Source of the DNA: Eopsaltria australis
Taxonomy: Eukaryota > Chordata > Aves > Passeriformes > Petroicidae
NCBI GenBank assembly: GCA_034509425.1
Contig: JAVTVJ010000117.1
Coordinates: forward strand, 2,108,001-2,172,000
DNA length: 64,000 nt
Direction of reading: 5' to 3'
Position numbers and translations under genes: made by a program. Positions within the stretch are counted from its first letter, which is position 1. Every line of letters begins with the position of its first letter. Below the pieces are notes generated by a model, which searched no databases, was not told where the DNA came from, and was given only the letters and a program-made list of their open reading frames with translations. Positions 1 to 13,260 of the stretch are shown here, one piece after another.

Positions 1-164
1 AAGGTTGTGAAGTTTTAAGAGTTTTTTTTCTTACATCTTCAAAGAGAAGATAAAGCTCAGTGATTGCTGGTTGAATCTGTGGGTGACTTCTGCCACACAG
101 AAATGGGCTGAGTGTAGAACATTGGTTGAATGTGCACCTGTGTCCTGCACTTCATTGAAAAGCT

Positions 165-405
165 GAGGATTCCTTTCCTTTTTCCTTTCCTTACCTTTCC
201 TTTTTCCTTTCCTTACCTTTCCTTTTTCCTTTCCTTTCCTTTCCTTTCCTTTCCTTTCCTTTCCTTTCCTTTCCTTTCCTTTCCTTTCCTTTCCTTTCCT
301 TTCCTTTCCTTTCCCTTCCCTCCCCTTCCCTTCCTTTCCCCTCCCCTCCCCTCCCCTCCCCTTCCCATTCCCCTTCCTCCTCCCCTTTCCTCTCTTCCCC
401 TCCTG
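165..405. repeat. Pyrimidine-rich microsatellite, (TTTCC)n and C-rich variants
   Basis: A run of TTTCC pentamers (about 190-312) grades into CCCTT/CCCTCC repeats (about 312-400). All bases on the plus strand are pyrimidines over long stretches. Open frames across it (Phe/Pro/Leu-rich on plus, Arg/Lys/Glu/Gly-rich on minus) are artefacts of the repeat. Confidence 0.95.
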
Positions 406-2179
406 CTATGGTCTGATGTCCTCCCACTTTGTCACCTTCTTTATGGCCACATTTTGTCCCTTGCCATAACTGCCATCACATTTCTCCCTGTCCAGCAGAA
501 CTGAACTGTTCCTTCCCCACTCTCAGCAGTTCCAGTGCCTGACAGCCCCATTCCAGCTCTGACCTTTCCTCTCTGCTGCCCTGTACCCATGGAATGAGTA
601 CCCTGGGAGTGCTCCTCAGGTCACTGCTCTGCCATCTCAGTCCTGGGTCTGGGAAAATGGAACTGGAGTCAATCAAGCAATTAAATTTGAGATTTCTTAG
701 CCCCTGGAAATGTAGCAGTCGTCCTCTAATACACCTACAGGAAATTAAACAATGATATCATCAGCCTATGAATAACTTTTTAATTCAAGCTGCTGCCCCA
801 GCAGATGCCAGGTAAGTGCATCTGTAGCAATCTAGCACCTGTCCCAGGTACTAATATAGCACAGCACAAGGCTAACTCTTCTGTTTATTAGGGGCTCACT
901 TTAAATTAGCTTTCCAGCTCTTCAGGATATGGCTTGTTTCCCTCTATCTCTGCTGGTAGTAATATCTGCTAATAAACAACATGACTAATATTTGATAATA
1001 AACAATAGTAGAAGCTTGCATGAACCAAACCCATGTCTCAAGAGCGCTGATATTATTTCACATCAAAACATTTGGAGGAAAAACCTGATAACCTTTAAGT
1101 TACCACTGAAAGTTATGATTTAGATTTTTTTTTCACACTGAGGAACAAAACACAGAGTTTGGCTGCCAATTAGTCCTGCCCTGTAAAGCATTTTCTCACT
1201 AATTCTGCCAATTCATTCCACTTAGGATCTGAAACCTAAATGGAGGAGGAGGGGATGAGTTAAAAATAGCAGCAGCAGCAAAAAAAACCCCAAAAAAACA
1301 GCCAATTAGTAGGAATTGCCACAATAACCTTTGTCAGGATAAATTTAAGGTATAAGGCTCCAAGATAGTTACTATGGTGACCACAGGCCCTTGCAAGGTA
1401 CCTTTAATGAGAAATGCAGTATCTGTCACACAAGCAAGTAGATGCAGCAGCAGCAGCCCAACAGGCTATTTAAAGACACTTTTTTCCCCTGCCCCTTTTT
1501 CTCAAAGAGCAGCAGGAAAATAAACTTCTGCTCAAGTAGCTTTAATATGCCTATTTTTTCATTTTTTCATTCTTTCCCCACTTCTTCACTCACTGAACTG
1601 TTAAGATCTCAGTGTAAGATTTATCCAAATTGAACAAGTTAGATTTACAAACATTACCCACGCTTTGCCTACTCTTTGCAAAATAAATTTAACTCACAAG
1701 TCATCCAAAAACTCCAAAGAGTGAAAGGTTTTTACCTAGAAAAATGATATAGACACAGGTTTAGAGTAAGAAAACAAGACAAATGTTTGTGAAAAATCTT
1801 GCATCAATTCTCTTATTTGCTAATACAATGTGCAGCTGTTATCATTAAAAAAATATATTTTACCAGATGGAAACTATATCATTTGTATGTTTGGTACTTT
1901 CTCCAAATAGACACAGACAAGTACTCAAGAGTGAACAGCTTTAAAAAATACGGTTTCTCCTTTTTCTACACAAACTCCACTTCATTTCTAGTGTTTATAA
2001 ACAAAGTCTTTTTCAAATCTAGGCTGGCACTGCCACCACAAGGACCCTCATTACGAACAAGCTTGGATTAACTCGTTACAGTACACACAAAATGACACAG
2101 TTCCCATCAGGACCCTAAAAAACATATTTCAGGACTATGAAAAAACAATAAAGTGTGTGCTGCTGCAACTCCTTGGTAC

Positions 2180-2685
2180 CTCTCAGAGTGCTGCATCCTG
2201 CTCTGGGCTCCCCAGCACATGAGAGACCTGTGGACCTGTTTGAGAAATGGAAATTCTCAGAAGGCCGGAGCCCCTCTGCTCTGGAGCCAGGCTGGGAGAG
2301 CTGGAGGAGCTCAGCCTGGAGATGAGAAGGCTCCAGGGAGAGCTTAGAGCCCCTTCCAGTGCCTAAACAGAAGAAGTAAAGTGAGAAAACCTGAGAGAGA
2401 CTTTTTACCAAGGCCTGTAGTGACAGCACAGTGGTTTTAAATGGAAAGAGAGAAGATTTAAATTGGATGTAAGGAAGGTGGCTTTCATGATCAGGGTGGT
2501 GAGACCCTGGCACGGGCTGGCCAGAGAAGCTGTGGATGCCCCAGCCATGGAAGTGTTAAAGGGCGGACAGGGTTTGGAGCAACCTGGAATAGTGGAAGGT
2601 GTCCCTGCCCATGGCAAGGATTGGAAATGGATGATCCTGAAGGTCCCTTCCAACCCAAATCATTCTATGTTTTATGATTTCAAAC
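2180..2685 (+). mobile_element. CR1 LINE fragment, 3' end
   Basis: Recognised from the sequence around 2,199-2,215 (CTGCTCTGGGCTCCCCAGCA), the GAGAAGGCTCCAGGGAG block, the CCTGGCACGGGCTGGCCAGA block, and the terminal GGTCCCTTCCAACCCAAATC with an ATTCTATG-type tail near 2,662-2,681. It includes the 3' end; internal parts are diverged and partly deleted. Confidence 0.88.
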
Positions 2686-4559
2686 CACACATTGAATGGA
2701 AAGGTTTGCTCAACACCATCCCTGTTCTGGGACCACAGAAATACCCCTGGTTCACACACAGTGTCAGTCACTGCTCCTACTCTCACTGTTAACATAGATA
2801 CAGACCATTACAGCTTTCCACTTGTAGTTTTTTCTTGATCAAGTCTGGTTTTGTTCATACCAAACTGAATCTTCATGCAGTAGAAGAATCCTAATACATA
2901 CCTCTTCTTAATTATCAATAAATTACTAAACTGCATTTTTTTTACCTTTCTCAATGCCAAAGAGGCAGCTTCTCTCCTTTTAAACACTGCAAATTAAATA
3001 CTAAAATCTTTCTTTCAGTAATACATCTAAGCCCGAAGCACTCAGGAGAACACACTGTGAAAACCAGATCAATGGTAGCTTTTGATTTAAATAGGTTAAA
3101 TGTGGGTTTGGCAACTTGGCAGCCAAGCTTTTGCATTGATATTAGCAGGTGTTAGATCTCCTTGAAGCTGCAAAAGCTCTGCCAACTCATCAGGAGATGC
3201 ACAACTCATTAACTCAATTTTGATATAAAAGATAGGGCTGAGAAGCCTCCCTGATGAAGTAACCCTGGAAGGAAACTTTGGTGGCGAGAATAATTTACAT
3301 GTTAGGCCCTCATTTGTCAAAGGAAAAGGTTTTAGCTGAGATAATCCCATGGCTGGGATTTTACCACACATTTCCCAGCAACTATTAACAGAATTAATAT
3401 TCTGCCATGTGTTCTGCAGAGTTGACATGTATTTCAGTTTCAACTTTTTTTTAAAAAGACAATGAATAAACACTTCATGAAAAATACTCCTGACCTGGTA
3501 AACTGTTAGAGCAGGAGTCAAAGAGAAAAATTTCCTCATGCAAGCAATGACTCAGTAGATTCCTTCCACAACAAGCTTTATTTCTGGAGATTTATACAGC
3601 CAAGAAGAAAAAAAATCATTTTAATTCTATGAAAGGCACACTAAACCACTGGCCCAACTCTATTCTGCCACACTGAGTTTACCTAGTTGCAACACATACC
3701 TGAATTTATCCAGATTATAATTGTTATGTAGTTTATAACTTTCAGCTGACTAAAAATATTAAAGCAAAGGTTGCTCTCCTGCTTGTCCAGTTCCTTCCCT
3801 TCTCAGTTAAAGCACAAACCTAAAAACACCTGCTTGGCATCAGCACAATTCAAGGGAAGGAAGACTCTGAAGAAAGAGAATAAGCAACTGGGGAGAGGAG
3901 AAATAGAATATTTGAAGCACCTAGAAGAGCACCTGCCATTGGTGAGGAAAGTCCCTATTCCATCCCAAAATAATCTCCTATAAACAGCCTCCAACCAGCT
4001 CCCTCTCCTCAGCTGTGCAAATACTCCAACAATTGCATGTGTGGGAACACTCCAGAAACTTTCAGGTTAGCAGTCAGGAAAAAATCTGTGGACAACAGCA
4101 AAACCTTCACCAAGAAGCAAATAATTCAGTTCATAAAGACAAGAATCAATAAACCAGTTTCCACTTAACCACCTTAACAACAGTTCCACCAAACAGCAAA
4201 GCTTTATCCTGTAATTGGGTGAGGGGAAAAAAATAATATACTACCAATCATCTCAGACTATTAAACCTGAAATCGTTTTGTGATTCATTCTTCTATTTGC
4301 AACGTGTGCTTGCTTTTATTTTCTCTTTTTTCCCCTCAAGTGTAATGCTGGATTCCTCTCTCCTATCAGGTTCCCTTTTGCAAATATTTTTTCCCAGCAC
4401 TTCCTTTGAACATAAATAGTTTTCAAGTATCATCTTCTCATTTGGTGAGATCATTCCAAAGAAGTGAAAACATCCTGCCCTGTGCTGCTACAAAACATTC
4501 TGCTCAAAAAGATGCTTGTTTAGTATTCAACCACTAATAACCATAGGTAGGATTTTCAC

Positions 4560-5060
4560 AGATGTATTAAAACCTGGATCCAATTCCTAAGAGGTAAAAG
4601 GCAGCCCTGAGCTCATCATCTGCTATTTAAAGCTCAGATTCTTATTTCACCCTGTTCATCACTTTGGATTTATTAAGACTGAAGTTCACCTGACAATTCA
4701 TCACCTTGTCCTCTGTAATTCCTCACATCAGCTCCCTCCTTCACAGTCCAGCACCAGGGACCTTCCCAGCCCTCTGCTCACTCCTTTTCCAACACATTTC
4801 CAAACAAAGCTGAGCAGTTCAGGGCCCAGCCCAGATTCCCAAGAGGCTCCAATGAGGACCTGAGCTCTACAAGTCATTACTCCCTTTCTTAACTAATTAA
4901 TAACTTTCCCTTCCTATCCCAGAGCAGCTTGGATTCTCTATCATATTCTGGTGGGGAACTCCTTCCCATGTCAAGAATTAGATTAATTAGACCCTCCTCA
5001 GAAGCTTGTTCATTCCTGAACAGAACTTCAATGGATTTATGAGCTACATCTTCCCTGCAT
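4560..5060 (-). mobile_element. Possible ancient CR1/L3-like LINE remnant
   Basis: On the plus strand the order of degenerate blocks (a TTCACCTGACAATTCATC region, CTCACTCCTTTTCC, a region of AACTAATTAATAAC followed by CTTCCTATCCCA, and TGGTGGGGAACTCC near 4,950) resembles the reverse complement of old amniote CR1/L3 polymerase sequence. The match is weak, and boundaries and family are uncertain. Confidence 0.35.
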
Positions 5061-7076
5061 AAAGCCCTGTTTACTCTTTCCTAGTTCAGCACACTCATTC
5101 GATGCAGATGTACACATAAAACTGAAATAAACCTGTAATTAACCTCCTTTAGCACAAGTCACCCTCTTTCCTAAGGGTACTTATTTATGATTCCACATAT
5201 CAGATCTGGAATGTTTCCATAATGTCAGGATCTTTCACAGCCTGAAAGCAATGTATAAGAGAAGAAATAATTTGTTAAGTGTGTATATGGAGGTTTTAAA
5301 CACACCCTCTGCACTAGGCAGAAATCAAGGGACTACACAATCCAGATTGAGAGTTCCTCTCCCTCAACAGTCCCACTTGAGGGCCAAGGAATCAAACAAT
5401 TCCCAGTGATCTCACTTCAGAATTTTCAATTATTCTTTAAAAATCCAAAGCTACAGCAGAGTTTTTCATTTTTATAAAAACACATTAGAAGGAGTGTGCA
5501 TTTTTGAAAACCTCAAACATGGCAAAGCTCTCCCTTGGGAGGATTCAGCCACTGGAAGAGTGGGCTGGAGGGGACAGAAAAAGAGGTTGAAGAAGAAAGA
5601 TGACAGACTTAACATTGCCCCATTCCCTGCCAAGATTAGGCATTTTTATAGGGCAAATCACAAATTGTATTCAAACTTAGGAGAATACTAGTTTTCTTTT
5701 AATTCACAACCTATAAATCTTTCCATTATTCCAAAGAAGGCTTCAACTTTGTGCCTATGATCCCAGTTTTTACAGTGCCATTGGTGAGGGAGGAAGAAAA
5801 CAAAATTTCCAAATCAGCTTCTGAAAACACCTTTGTAACTGCAAAATGAAAATGTCATAAAAGGTTGGCTTTATATACTACAGCATTCATTTAACATCTT
5901 TCAGTGATCTTTTCAAATCACTGTTGTTTTAGCTTTTGTTTCCAGTTAATGAAGGCAGAATTAAATGGATGTCAAGAGTAAGGAATAAATCCAAGCTGAT
6001 GAAGCACTAATTTTAAATGAGTGCTCTCTTTGAAGGAAATACTCACAAACCAGCTATTTTAATTATACTTTTGATCATCTAAAATAAATTAATAGAAACT
6101 GGATATTTTCATTTCCAACTTCAGGAAATCTATGCTGTACTGTTGTGATCTTTTACAGAACATCAGAGAACAGGCAGAAAGCCAAATCTGGGCAACATCA
6201 GAGTGTAACTTTCATAAATCCTTTGGCCATTAAGGCAGACGTAACTGGCAGCCGCTCAAGACAATCTTCTTTCATCCCATTAACACAGCCACCGTGTCAC
6301 CACAGCCACAAAACACAGCCAAGTGCTCCTAAATACAGGGAGTGCTATGGTCTAAATTAATCTATTTATCTACAGATATCGATCAAACCAGCTGTGACCT
6401 GGAGCTGCCCCTACACCCAAAACTCAGTCTCTTACTGGCAGCATAAACAAAAATGACCTGAAATGTGTTAGGGAGCTTTTCCACAAAAACAAAATAAAGA
6501 TGATGGTTAATTGGGAAATGGACTAAAACTATCCAGTTACCTTCACCACTTTGTCCTACAATCTCTAAAGGGCATCCAGATACCCTTCACTCCTTATTTC
6601 CAAGTCTCCATATATCATAATAGAGCAATTTATCAGGCAAATGAATTCCACAGAGCTTTTTCATCTGTTAGATGAACACACAAGGCACCAAGTTTAGGTG
6701 ACAGTGAGCAGAAAAAGTATTGTACCTAAGTGAACCTGTGGAGGAGGACAGTGCAAATTCACATTGCTCACAATAACACACAGTAAAAAAAGTAATACAT
6801 CAGTGTGGAGGGTAAGAGCTTTACCAAAAACTGGCACTGTGCCATCTGTAACAGCAGAAAAAACAAGGGAAAAAGGCCAAGGAAAGGAATTTGTCCTCTA
6901 GAGAAGGGTAAAATAAACCCAAGACAGATTAGGACAAATTTTGGGAAGACAGAAAGTCTTGGAGGACAAAAGAAAGCGAGAGAGGAAGCAGTTCCTATGG
7001 ACTCATACCCATAGCACTGCTGGCTTTGGGAAGAACGAGCAAGTTTACCAATGAGCAGGTAGATTTTTAAATCAAA

Positions 7077-7128
7077 GAACAGTGTAGGTTGGAAGGTCCC
7101 TCTGGAGGTATCCACTCCAACCTGGATG
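7077..7128 (-). mobile_element. Short CR1 3'-end remnant
   Basis: GTAGGTTGGAAGGTCCCTCT followed by CACTCCAACC is the reverse complement of the CR1 3' terminus. The adjoining moderately GC-rich sequence up to about 7,540 could be further degenerate repeat but shows no clear CR1 match. Confidence 0.6.
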
Positions 7129-10100
7129 TTGCCCATGAGTCCCCACATTTGCAGCAAAGCACCAGGCAAGTGAAATATTCTTTGCATTGCTGCTCCCATC
7201 CAGGCACAGAGCTCAGGGCAGCTCCCTCTGCCTGCCCTGCCTTGGGCACTGCTGCATCCCCCTGGGCAAGAAAGAATTCTGAAACAATCTCAGCAGCCTG
7301 CCTTGAACTGACACTGCAAGGCAAGTGTGACAAAAATTTGGATTGTGCCAACTGTGCTGGAGCTGCACAAATGCACTCCCCCACTTGTCAGAGCTCCTGT
7401 GGATGGCACCTGTCTCTGCTTCGTGGTTGTCTGCCATCGTTTCACCCAGGACTCCCAGGTTTCTAACATGGATTTTATGAAGAGAGACAGCCAGCAGAAT
7501 ATCTCAGGTGTGCTGACCACAGAGCAATTCTGAGACAAAACAGAAATTTTGATTAAATATCCATCTCAGAGAAGTACAGACAAACGTGGGGAGAAAAAAC
7601 AATGCTGATTAATACGACTTTCCTTTCTCCTTCAGTGTTCAGAAAATCTACTGGAAAAGGACAGACCCCAAAGTTTCCTGGAATAATTTCTTCCTGGGAA
7701 TATTGGTATTTTTGTATTTCATTCTAGCAGGCAAATAATTACACAGTGAAAGGTTGATAATGTTCACCTTCATCCCCCACTTTTTTCCATCAACCATCAA
7801 TGTTGAAACATGATTTTCCAAAACCACAGGCTGAATTTATTGGTTTGAATATGTGAGAATTAAGGGCAAGCACAAGCCATTTCAATTCTGACTTCCTTCA
7901 GGAAGAGGTATTTTTTCCTGTTTAGCTTGTTGCTCCATTCTTACCTAACAAAAGAAACAATTACAAATTTTCTTACATTCTTACTTTTTCTTTCACATAC
8001 CTTGCACAAAAATGAAAACCCAGTTAAAAGGTATTAGCACTTCAGTCAATTTTTCAACAGGCCTGCACTTTGTCAAATGCTTTCACAACTGTGACTAGCA
8101 CCTGAAAATTTCAGTAAATAAATAATTTTTATCAAGTATTGAAGAAATTAAGGAAGGAAAAATCTGGTTTCTTCAATGAGAAAAAGAAAGTTCTTTTTTT
8201 AAAAAAAAAAATCTATTCTAAATCTGAATCCTGAAATCAATTACTCTTTTTTTCAAGAGACAGCTTTTGAACCCTGCAAGTCCTACAACCTGTAATCTAC
8301 TTAGGATTTAAGGGGAAAATGAAGATGACTGGTCTGGATTTTGAGTGATTTATAGCTCATTTAAAACTGGGACAGCAAACTCGTGCTACATCTGTGTGAT
8401 ATTTTGTATAAGGGCCAAACTATCCAGCCGTGTTTATGCTGTACCCTATTAAACTTAATAAATCCTGTCAGAGACAAACTTGGCCTGTGCTCACAAAGCT
8501 CCCGTTTCCCCAGCTGCATACACAAAATATTATAAAAAGTGCAAATTGGGCCTTGTGAGGCCAAGGCAATGTTCAGAGAGGTCAGAAAAATTGCCATGCA
8601 GGTTAAATCCAGTGAGTTAGTCACCCCTGATTTAGGAAAAGGCAACTGGAGAAGTGGGAAAAGAAAAAGAATCTTACGGAAAGTCGTGTAATACCAAAAG
8701 AGCTGCCTACCCAGTGCAGTATCCCAGACTTGATATAATCAATGCATTAAGTTTTGGGGAGAGCAGGGAAGGGGAGAGAAAAAACAAACCCCCTTTTCTC
8801 AGACAAATCTGAGAAAGCCAACCCAAAGGAACTTCTCCATACCAGCAACTGGAGAAGGAAAGTTCACCTGTGCTCAAATACACATTTCTTGACAGAAACA
8901 AATGCTAAATTCAAGTGCAAATCATAGCAAACAGATTATCTACACATTCCCTACAGAAATACATCCTAACTATCCAGAAGAAAAGGATGATTTTGCACTG
9001 GTGAAAGAACAGGAAGAGGAACAGGAACATATTGCTATAAAACCTACAAGGGCATTTGTTTTCATTATCAGTTACAGGGATAGAACACTGGAAAAGGTCT
9101 TCCAGTTGGGAAGTGTGGCAATTGCAGGCAGGTCTTTGGCAATTCCACTGAGGACACCTCAGTACCAGCCTGGTGAAGGTCTTTGCCTCCACTTCTCCCT
9201 GAGGGAGACAGTCTGATGATGCCTGAGGCCTGAAATCTCTTCATTTCTAGATGCATTCAAACACAACTCAAAGTTCATTTTTTACTCGTATGTTCACTTC
9301 CCTTAACCTTTACAGGAGAGGCCTCCTCTGTCCCCACCTCATACAATGCATTAATGATGCCTTTAAATTTTACTGTGCTTGTCAAACCAAAGTCAAAGTC
9401 TTTTATTTTCACCCGTCACCTGCATCTTGTCCTGTGTGTGCGACCAGAACTGAGTATCATAAATCTCTCCTATCATTCCCTCTTGCTTTTTGCCTCTCCT
9501 GTTCTCAGATCACATTTGGGCTTTGCAGGGCAGTCACACTGAGCACCCCCAGCCCCAGTGCTCACCCTGCCTTTGCACCTTACAAAAGAACCAGGACCAC
9601 AGAAGGGACAAGCTCGGAAGGGACATCACATGAGCATCTGCTTTTCTTGGGATGCAAATGGATTCCTTGAGTACTTTAACTACAAAGCAGTCTAAAACTG
9701 AAATTTCTCTTTATTATTTCTTCTATTGCTCTTTCCTCTTTTTATTATTGTTTGTTATTTTGCCATTCTATAGTTTTTTTTGCAGAATCCTCCTGTCACA
9801 TCTCCAGTTTCTGTAAAGTGCTTTGAAATAAATATGAACATTAGAACTGGTTCATACTATGGATCTGACCAGTGCTAGATGTATCACCCTTTCCTACCCA
9901 AACAATCCCTTTACGATTTTTTTTGTTGAAAATAATTAATTATTCACTCAAAATTCTGTACTATGTTTAAAGACTGATCTGGCTATTAGTAGAAAAAGGC
10001 AAGCTGTAAAAAAACTAAAAGTGTATTTTAAAACTGTCAAATAAGAGACAAAATAAATAACAATCACCCTGAAGACAAAGGGTGATTTTCATGTTTTAGT

Positions 10101-13100
10101 TAAAACAATTTGACTTGAAGGCATCTCAGAAACATCCAGCTGACCATAGATTTAACATGAAGACCAAGGGCAACTGGTGTGAAATTTTATTTTCTCTTGA
10201 CAGCAGACAAAGCCTTAATCATAGCAGCTTTGTCTTTAAAACATAAACTGTAACAGCAATGTATGGAAAAAATCATTAATCTCCCATACAGACAACATGT
10301 GCTGTCATAAACAGACACACAAATTAAACACTGACTTGGCAGTTGTGAGAAATAGCAATCATAATTTACTTACACATGGACAATAAATTTATTGGGGGAA
10401 CTTTTGGTTCAAAATGGGGCCGATTTTTTAATTCTTATTCCCTTTGAAAGAGGACTTATTTCAAAGGGTTTTCACTATGTGCATTGTTAACTAACACTGC
10501 AGAAATTGCAGTGTACCACTGCACAGACTTCACAGATCAATTAACCAACGCATTTACATCAAATAATTAAGCAGCAGAAACGGCCCTCATAATTAGTATG
10601 CACACAAAGGACTTTTAAAAAATTCTGTAGTTTCCATGGATGAAAGAAACACCAGACTATGTGATGAGAGGTACAAAAGTGAAAATAATAACTTGTTTCT
10701 TTAATTATTCCTGTCTCATCAGAAAGTAACAGGAAAAAATCAAACCGGGTGAAGTCAATACACACAAAAGTTCACTTAACAAAACTGAGGAAAATACCTG
10801 TAATTGTGCTGACTATAAAAAAAAAGAACCAAAACTTACTGTAGGGATATATGTAAGCAAACTCACTCATTTAACCCTGTAACCCTGCTAAAAGGCAGGG
10901 TAAAACTGCTTACCCAGAGAGAAAGCCTGAACTTGAGTGTTGACTTTGCTACTGCAGTTATTTCTTTTGCTTATTTTTAATTTTGCAACTTCCAATTAAA
11001 AAAATGAAAAGGCCAAAACTCCACCATGTTCTTCCACATCAGCACTCCCTGGGTCACCAGCACTTGTTGGAACTGGTAAGTTTTGCACAAAATTTGAACT
11101 ACCAACAAAACTGTTTCCTCATTTAGCACATCCAGTGCTGTTTGCTCTTCATTTCTCATCTCCTCACACCAGTCCCTGGCATCCCAATCTTTAATCCCCG
11201 TGCTCCTCACGCCAAGGACTGGACAGCCTGAAAAGTCCAGTGTGTCAATGTACAGAGTGTCACACATGGGGAAGACTTCAGCAGCTCAGCTGTGCTGTCC
11301 CACCAGGACAGAGGAGAGGATTGATCTACTCTGACCCTCCTCACCATCAATCTTCCCCCGGCGCCGACGTCGCAAACACGCCGTGCACGGAATGGGGATG
11401 GGAAGGCAAGGCAGGGTGTGTGGTACAAAATGAGATATCCTGGGGCACATAATGAGATAACATCTATTACCATACATTATGGAGTGATTTACGCATAAAT
11501 GAGGGCTGTCATGAAATTTAATTTTAATGGTTTGATAATCAAGTAAGAAACACAATAATTACCGTACCTACGGTTTTTCAATAAATTCAGATCACTGCTA
11601 GTGGCAACACTTTTCTGTTCACAGACATTAATATAATTCCCCCCCAAGAGCTGTCTGCTATATATTTCCATGTCAGAATAACCTGTTGATTACCTTGTTG
11701 CTGCGATAACTAAACTCGGATTTCCCACTGATTACATTCAAAACACTTGCACTTTGCTCATTGCAAAACTCTTGTAACAGTGCAGCTGACTGCTTCAAGA
11801 AACACTTTTTTTCTTCTTCAAGAAACTAGAGACTCAGCTAGTCCAGAAAAAATCTCTGGAGGCTGAACTTTACAATAGCAGACATCAGAGAATTTGCTTC
11901 CCTCACCATCACATGTCATATGTTCAACTGGAGAGGTGAACAAAACATGTTGATACCAGTGTGATATTCTAAATTAACTGAAGACACTGCCAACACCTCA
12001 GCATCACTCACTGCAGCCAGACTTCTGCAGGGTAACTTGGCTGGCATCTTTTCATCAGGACACCAGGTCTACACTGCATTTCCCTGTGGATGTTGAAGTC
12101 TAAAAAACTCCTGCAGATGTAAAGCAGCAAAAATGAATTTGGTTTGGAATCTAGCTCTAGCTTTGCAATGAACCCTAAAATTATTTTCAGGAGTCCAACA
12201 AACCATCCTCCAAAACTCTGGCTCCTCTCTTTTCTTCAACCAGCCTCACAGGAGAAGGAGGATAAATCTCCTGTCTTTTCCTTCTCTGCTCCAAAGGAAT
12301 CTTGGTTCTCTTGTCTCCTCATCATAATCTCATGGGAAGAAAGGAACTCAGACTAAAACATGTCACTAATTGTCCCACAATGGGATACAAAGGAAACCAG
12401 AGATGGGAATAAGAAATCTCTAATTAGCATCTTGGGATATAGGGGGGAAAAAAGGCTGATCCTTTCATTTGTTTGTCTGCAAAACAAGCAATGATGAAAG
12501 AAAGATGAGTGAAAATAATCACTGAGCCCAAATTATAATTTCTGACTATAAAATGACAGAGAGCAAAATGTTTCTGTATCCTAAAATAGAGAAAAAAGAG
12601 TGTCACTTCTCAGAAACACTGCTTATATACATCTCCAAGAAAAGTTACAATGCACACAGTAAATACTCCCAATTATTGGCTCAAAAAGTACAGCAAACTG
12701 TAAGTTTAAGCTTTTGTGAAAGCTAAAATTATAATTTTCACTAGTCAGCAGAATAATCTTACTGTAGAAAAAGGCCTCTATTTTCCAGATAGTCTTTTAA
12801 TGGCCTAAAGGATGTCACTTTTCCTAAGTAGTACAATATCAGTTTTTCCTGCCATATGCAGTGTTATTGCAGCAGCTATTATTGCCCTGTCTCTAAGTTA
12901 ATTGAAGCAAACTGCCTTTCAGACCTTAAAATAAAGATATTGCATAGTACTCCACACATTTGATCCATTTTACATGAATACAAATAAGACAGAGAACAGG
13001 ACAGGACTGGAATGCACCAAATAATGTGGATACTACAAAGTGGATCCCAGGGACTGCCCTACATGGGCTCAGAAAGATTTGGCAGTGCCAGCACTGATCT

Positions 13101-13182
13101 GCTGAAAAACCCACACCTTTTTTTGGCATTTCTGCTTCCATCTTTTCACCCTTCCCATTGCCAGCACCACAGTCAATTGTAC

Positions 13183-13260
13183 AGCTTTGTTATAAATCAA
13201 ATACATTACAGAGAGCGTTGTAGCTTTGTTATAAATCAAATCTATTACAGAGAGTGTTCT
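13183..13260. repeat. 39-bp perfect-length tandem duplication
   Basis: Two adjacent 39-bp copies (13,183-13,221 and 13,222-13,260), each starting AGCTTTGTTATAAATCAAAT, differ at only a few positions (A/T near the middle, C/T and G/C near the end). Confidence 0.92.

Noticed and set aside
130..504. 124-codon Phe/Pro/Leu-rich frame and its minus-strand partner
   Set aside because: Created by the (TTTCC)n microsatellite.
3096..3539. 147-codon minus-strand frame
   Set aside because: No known motif, no splice-site support, AT-rich composition; not part of TRAPPC9 as I know it.
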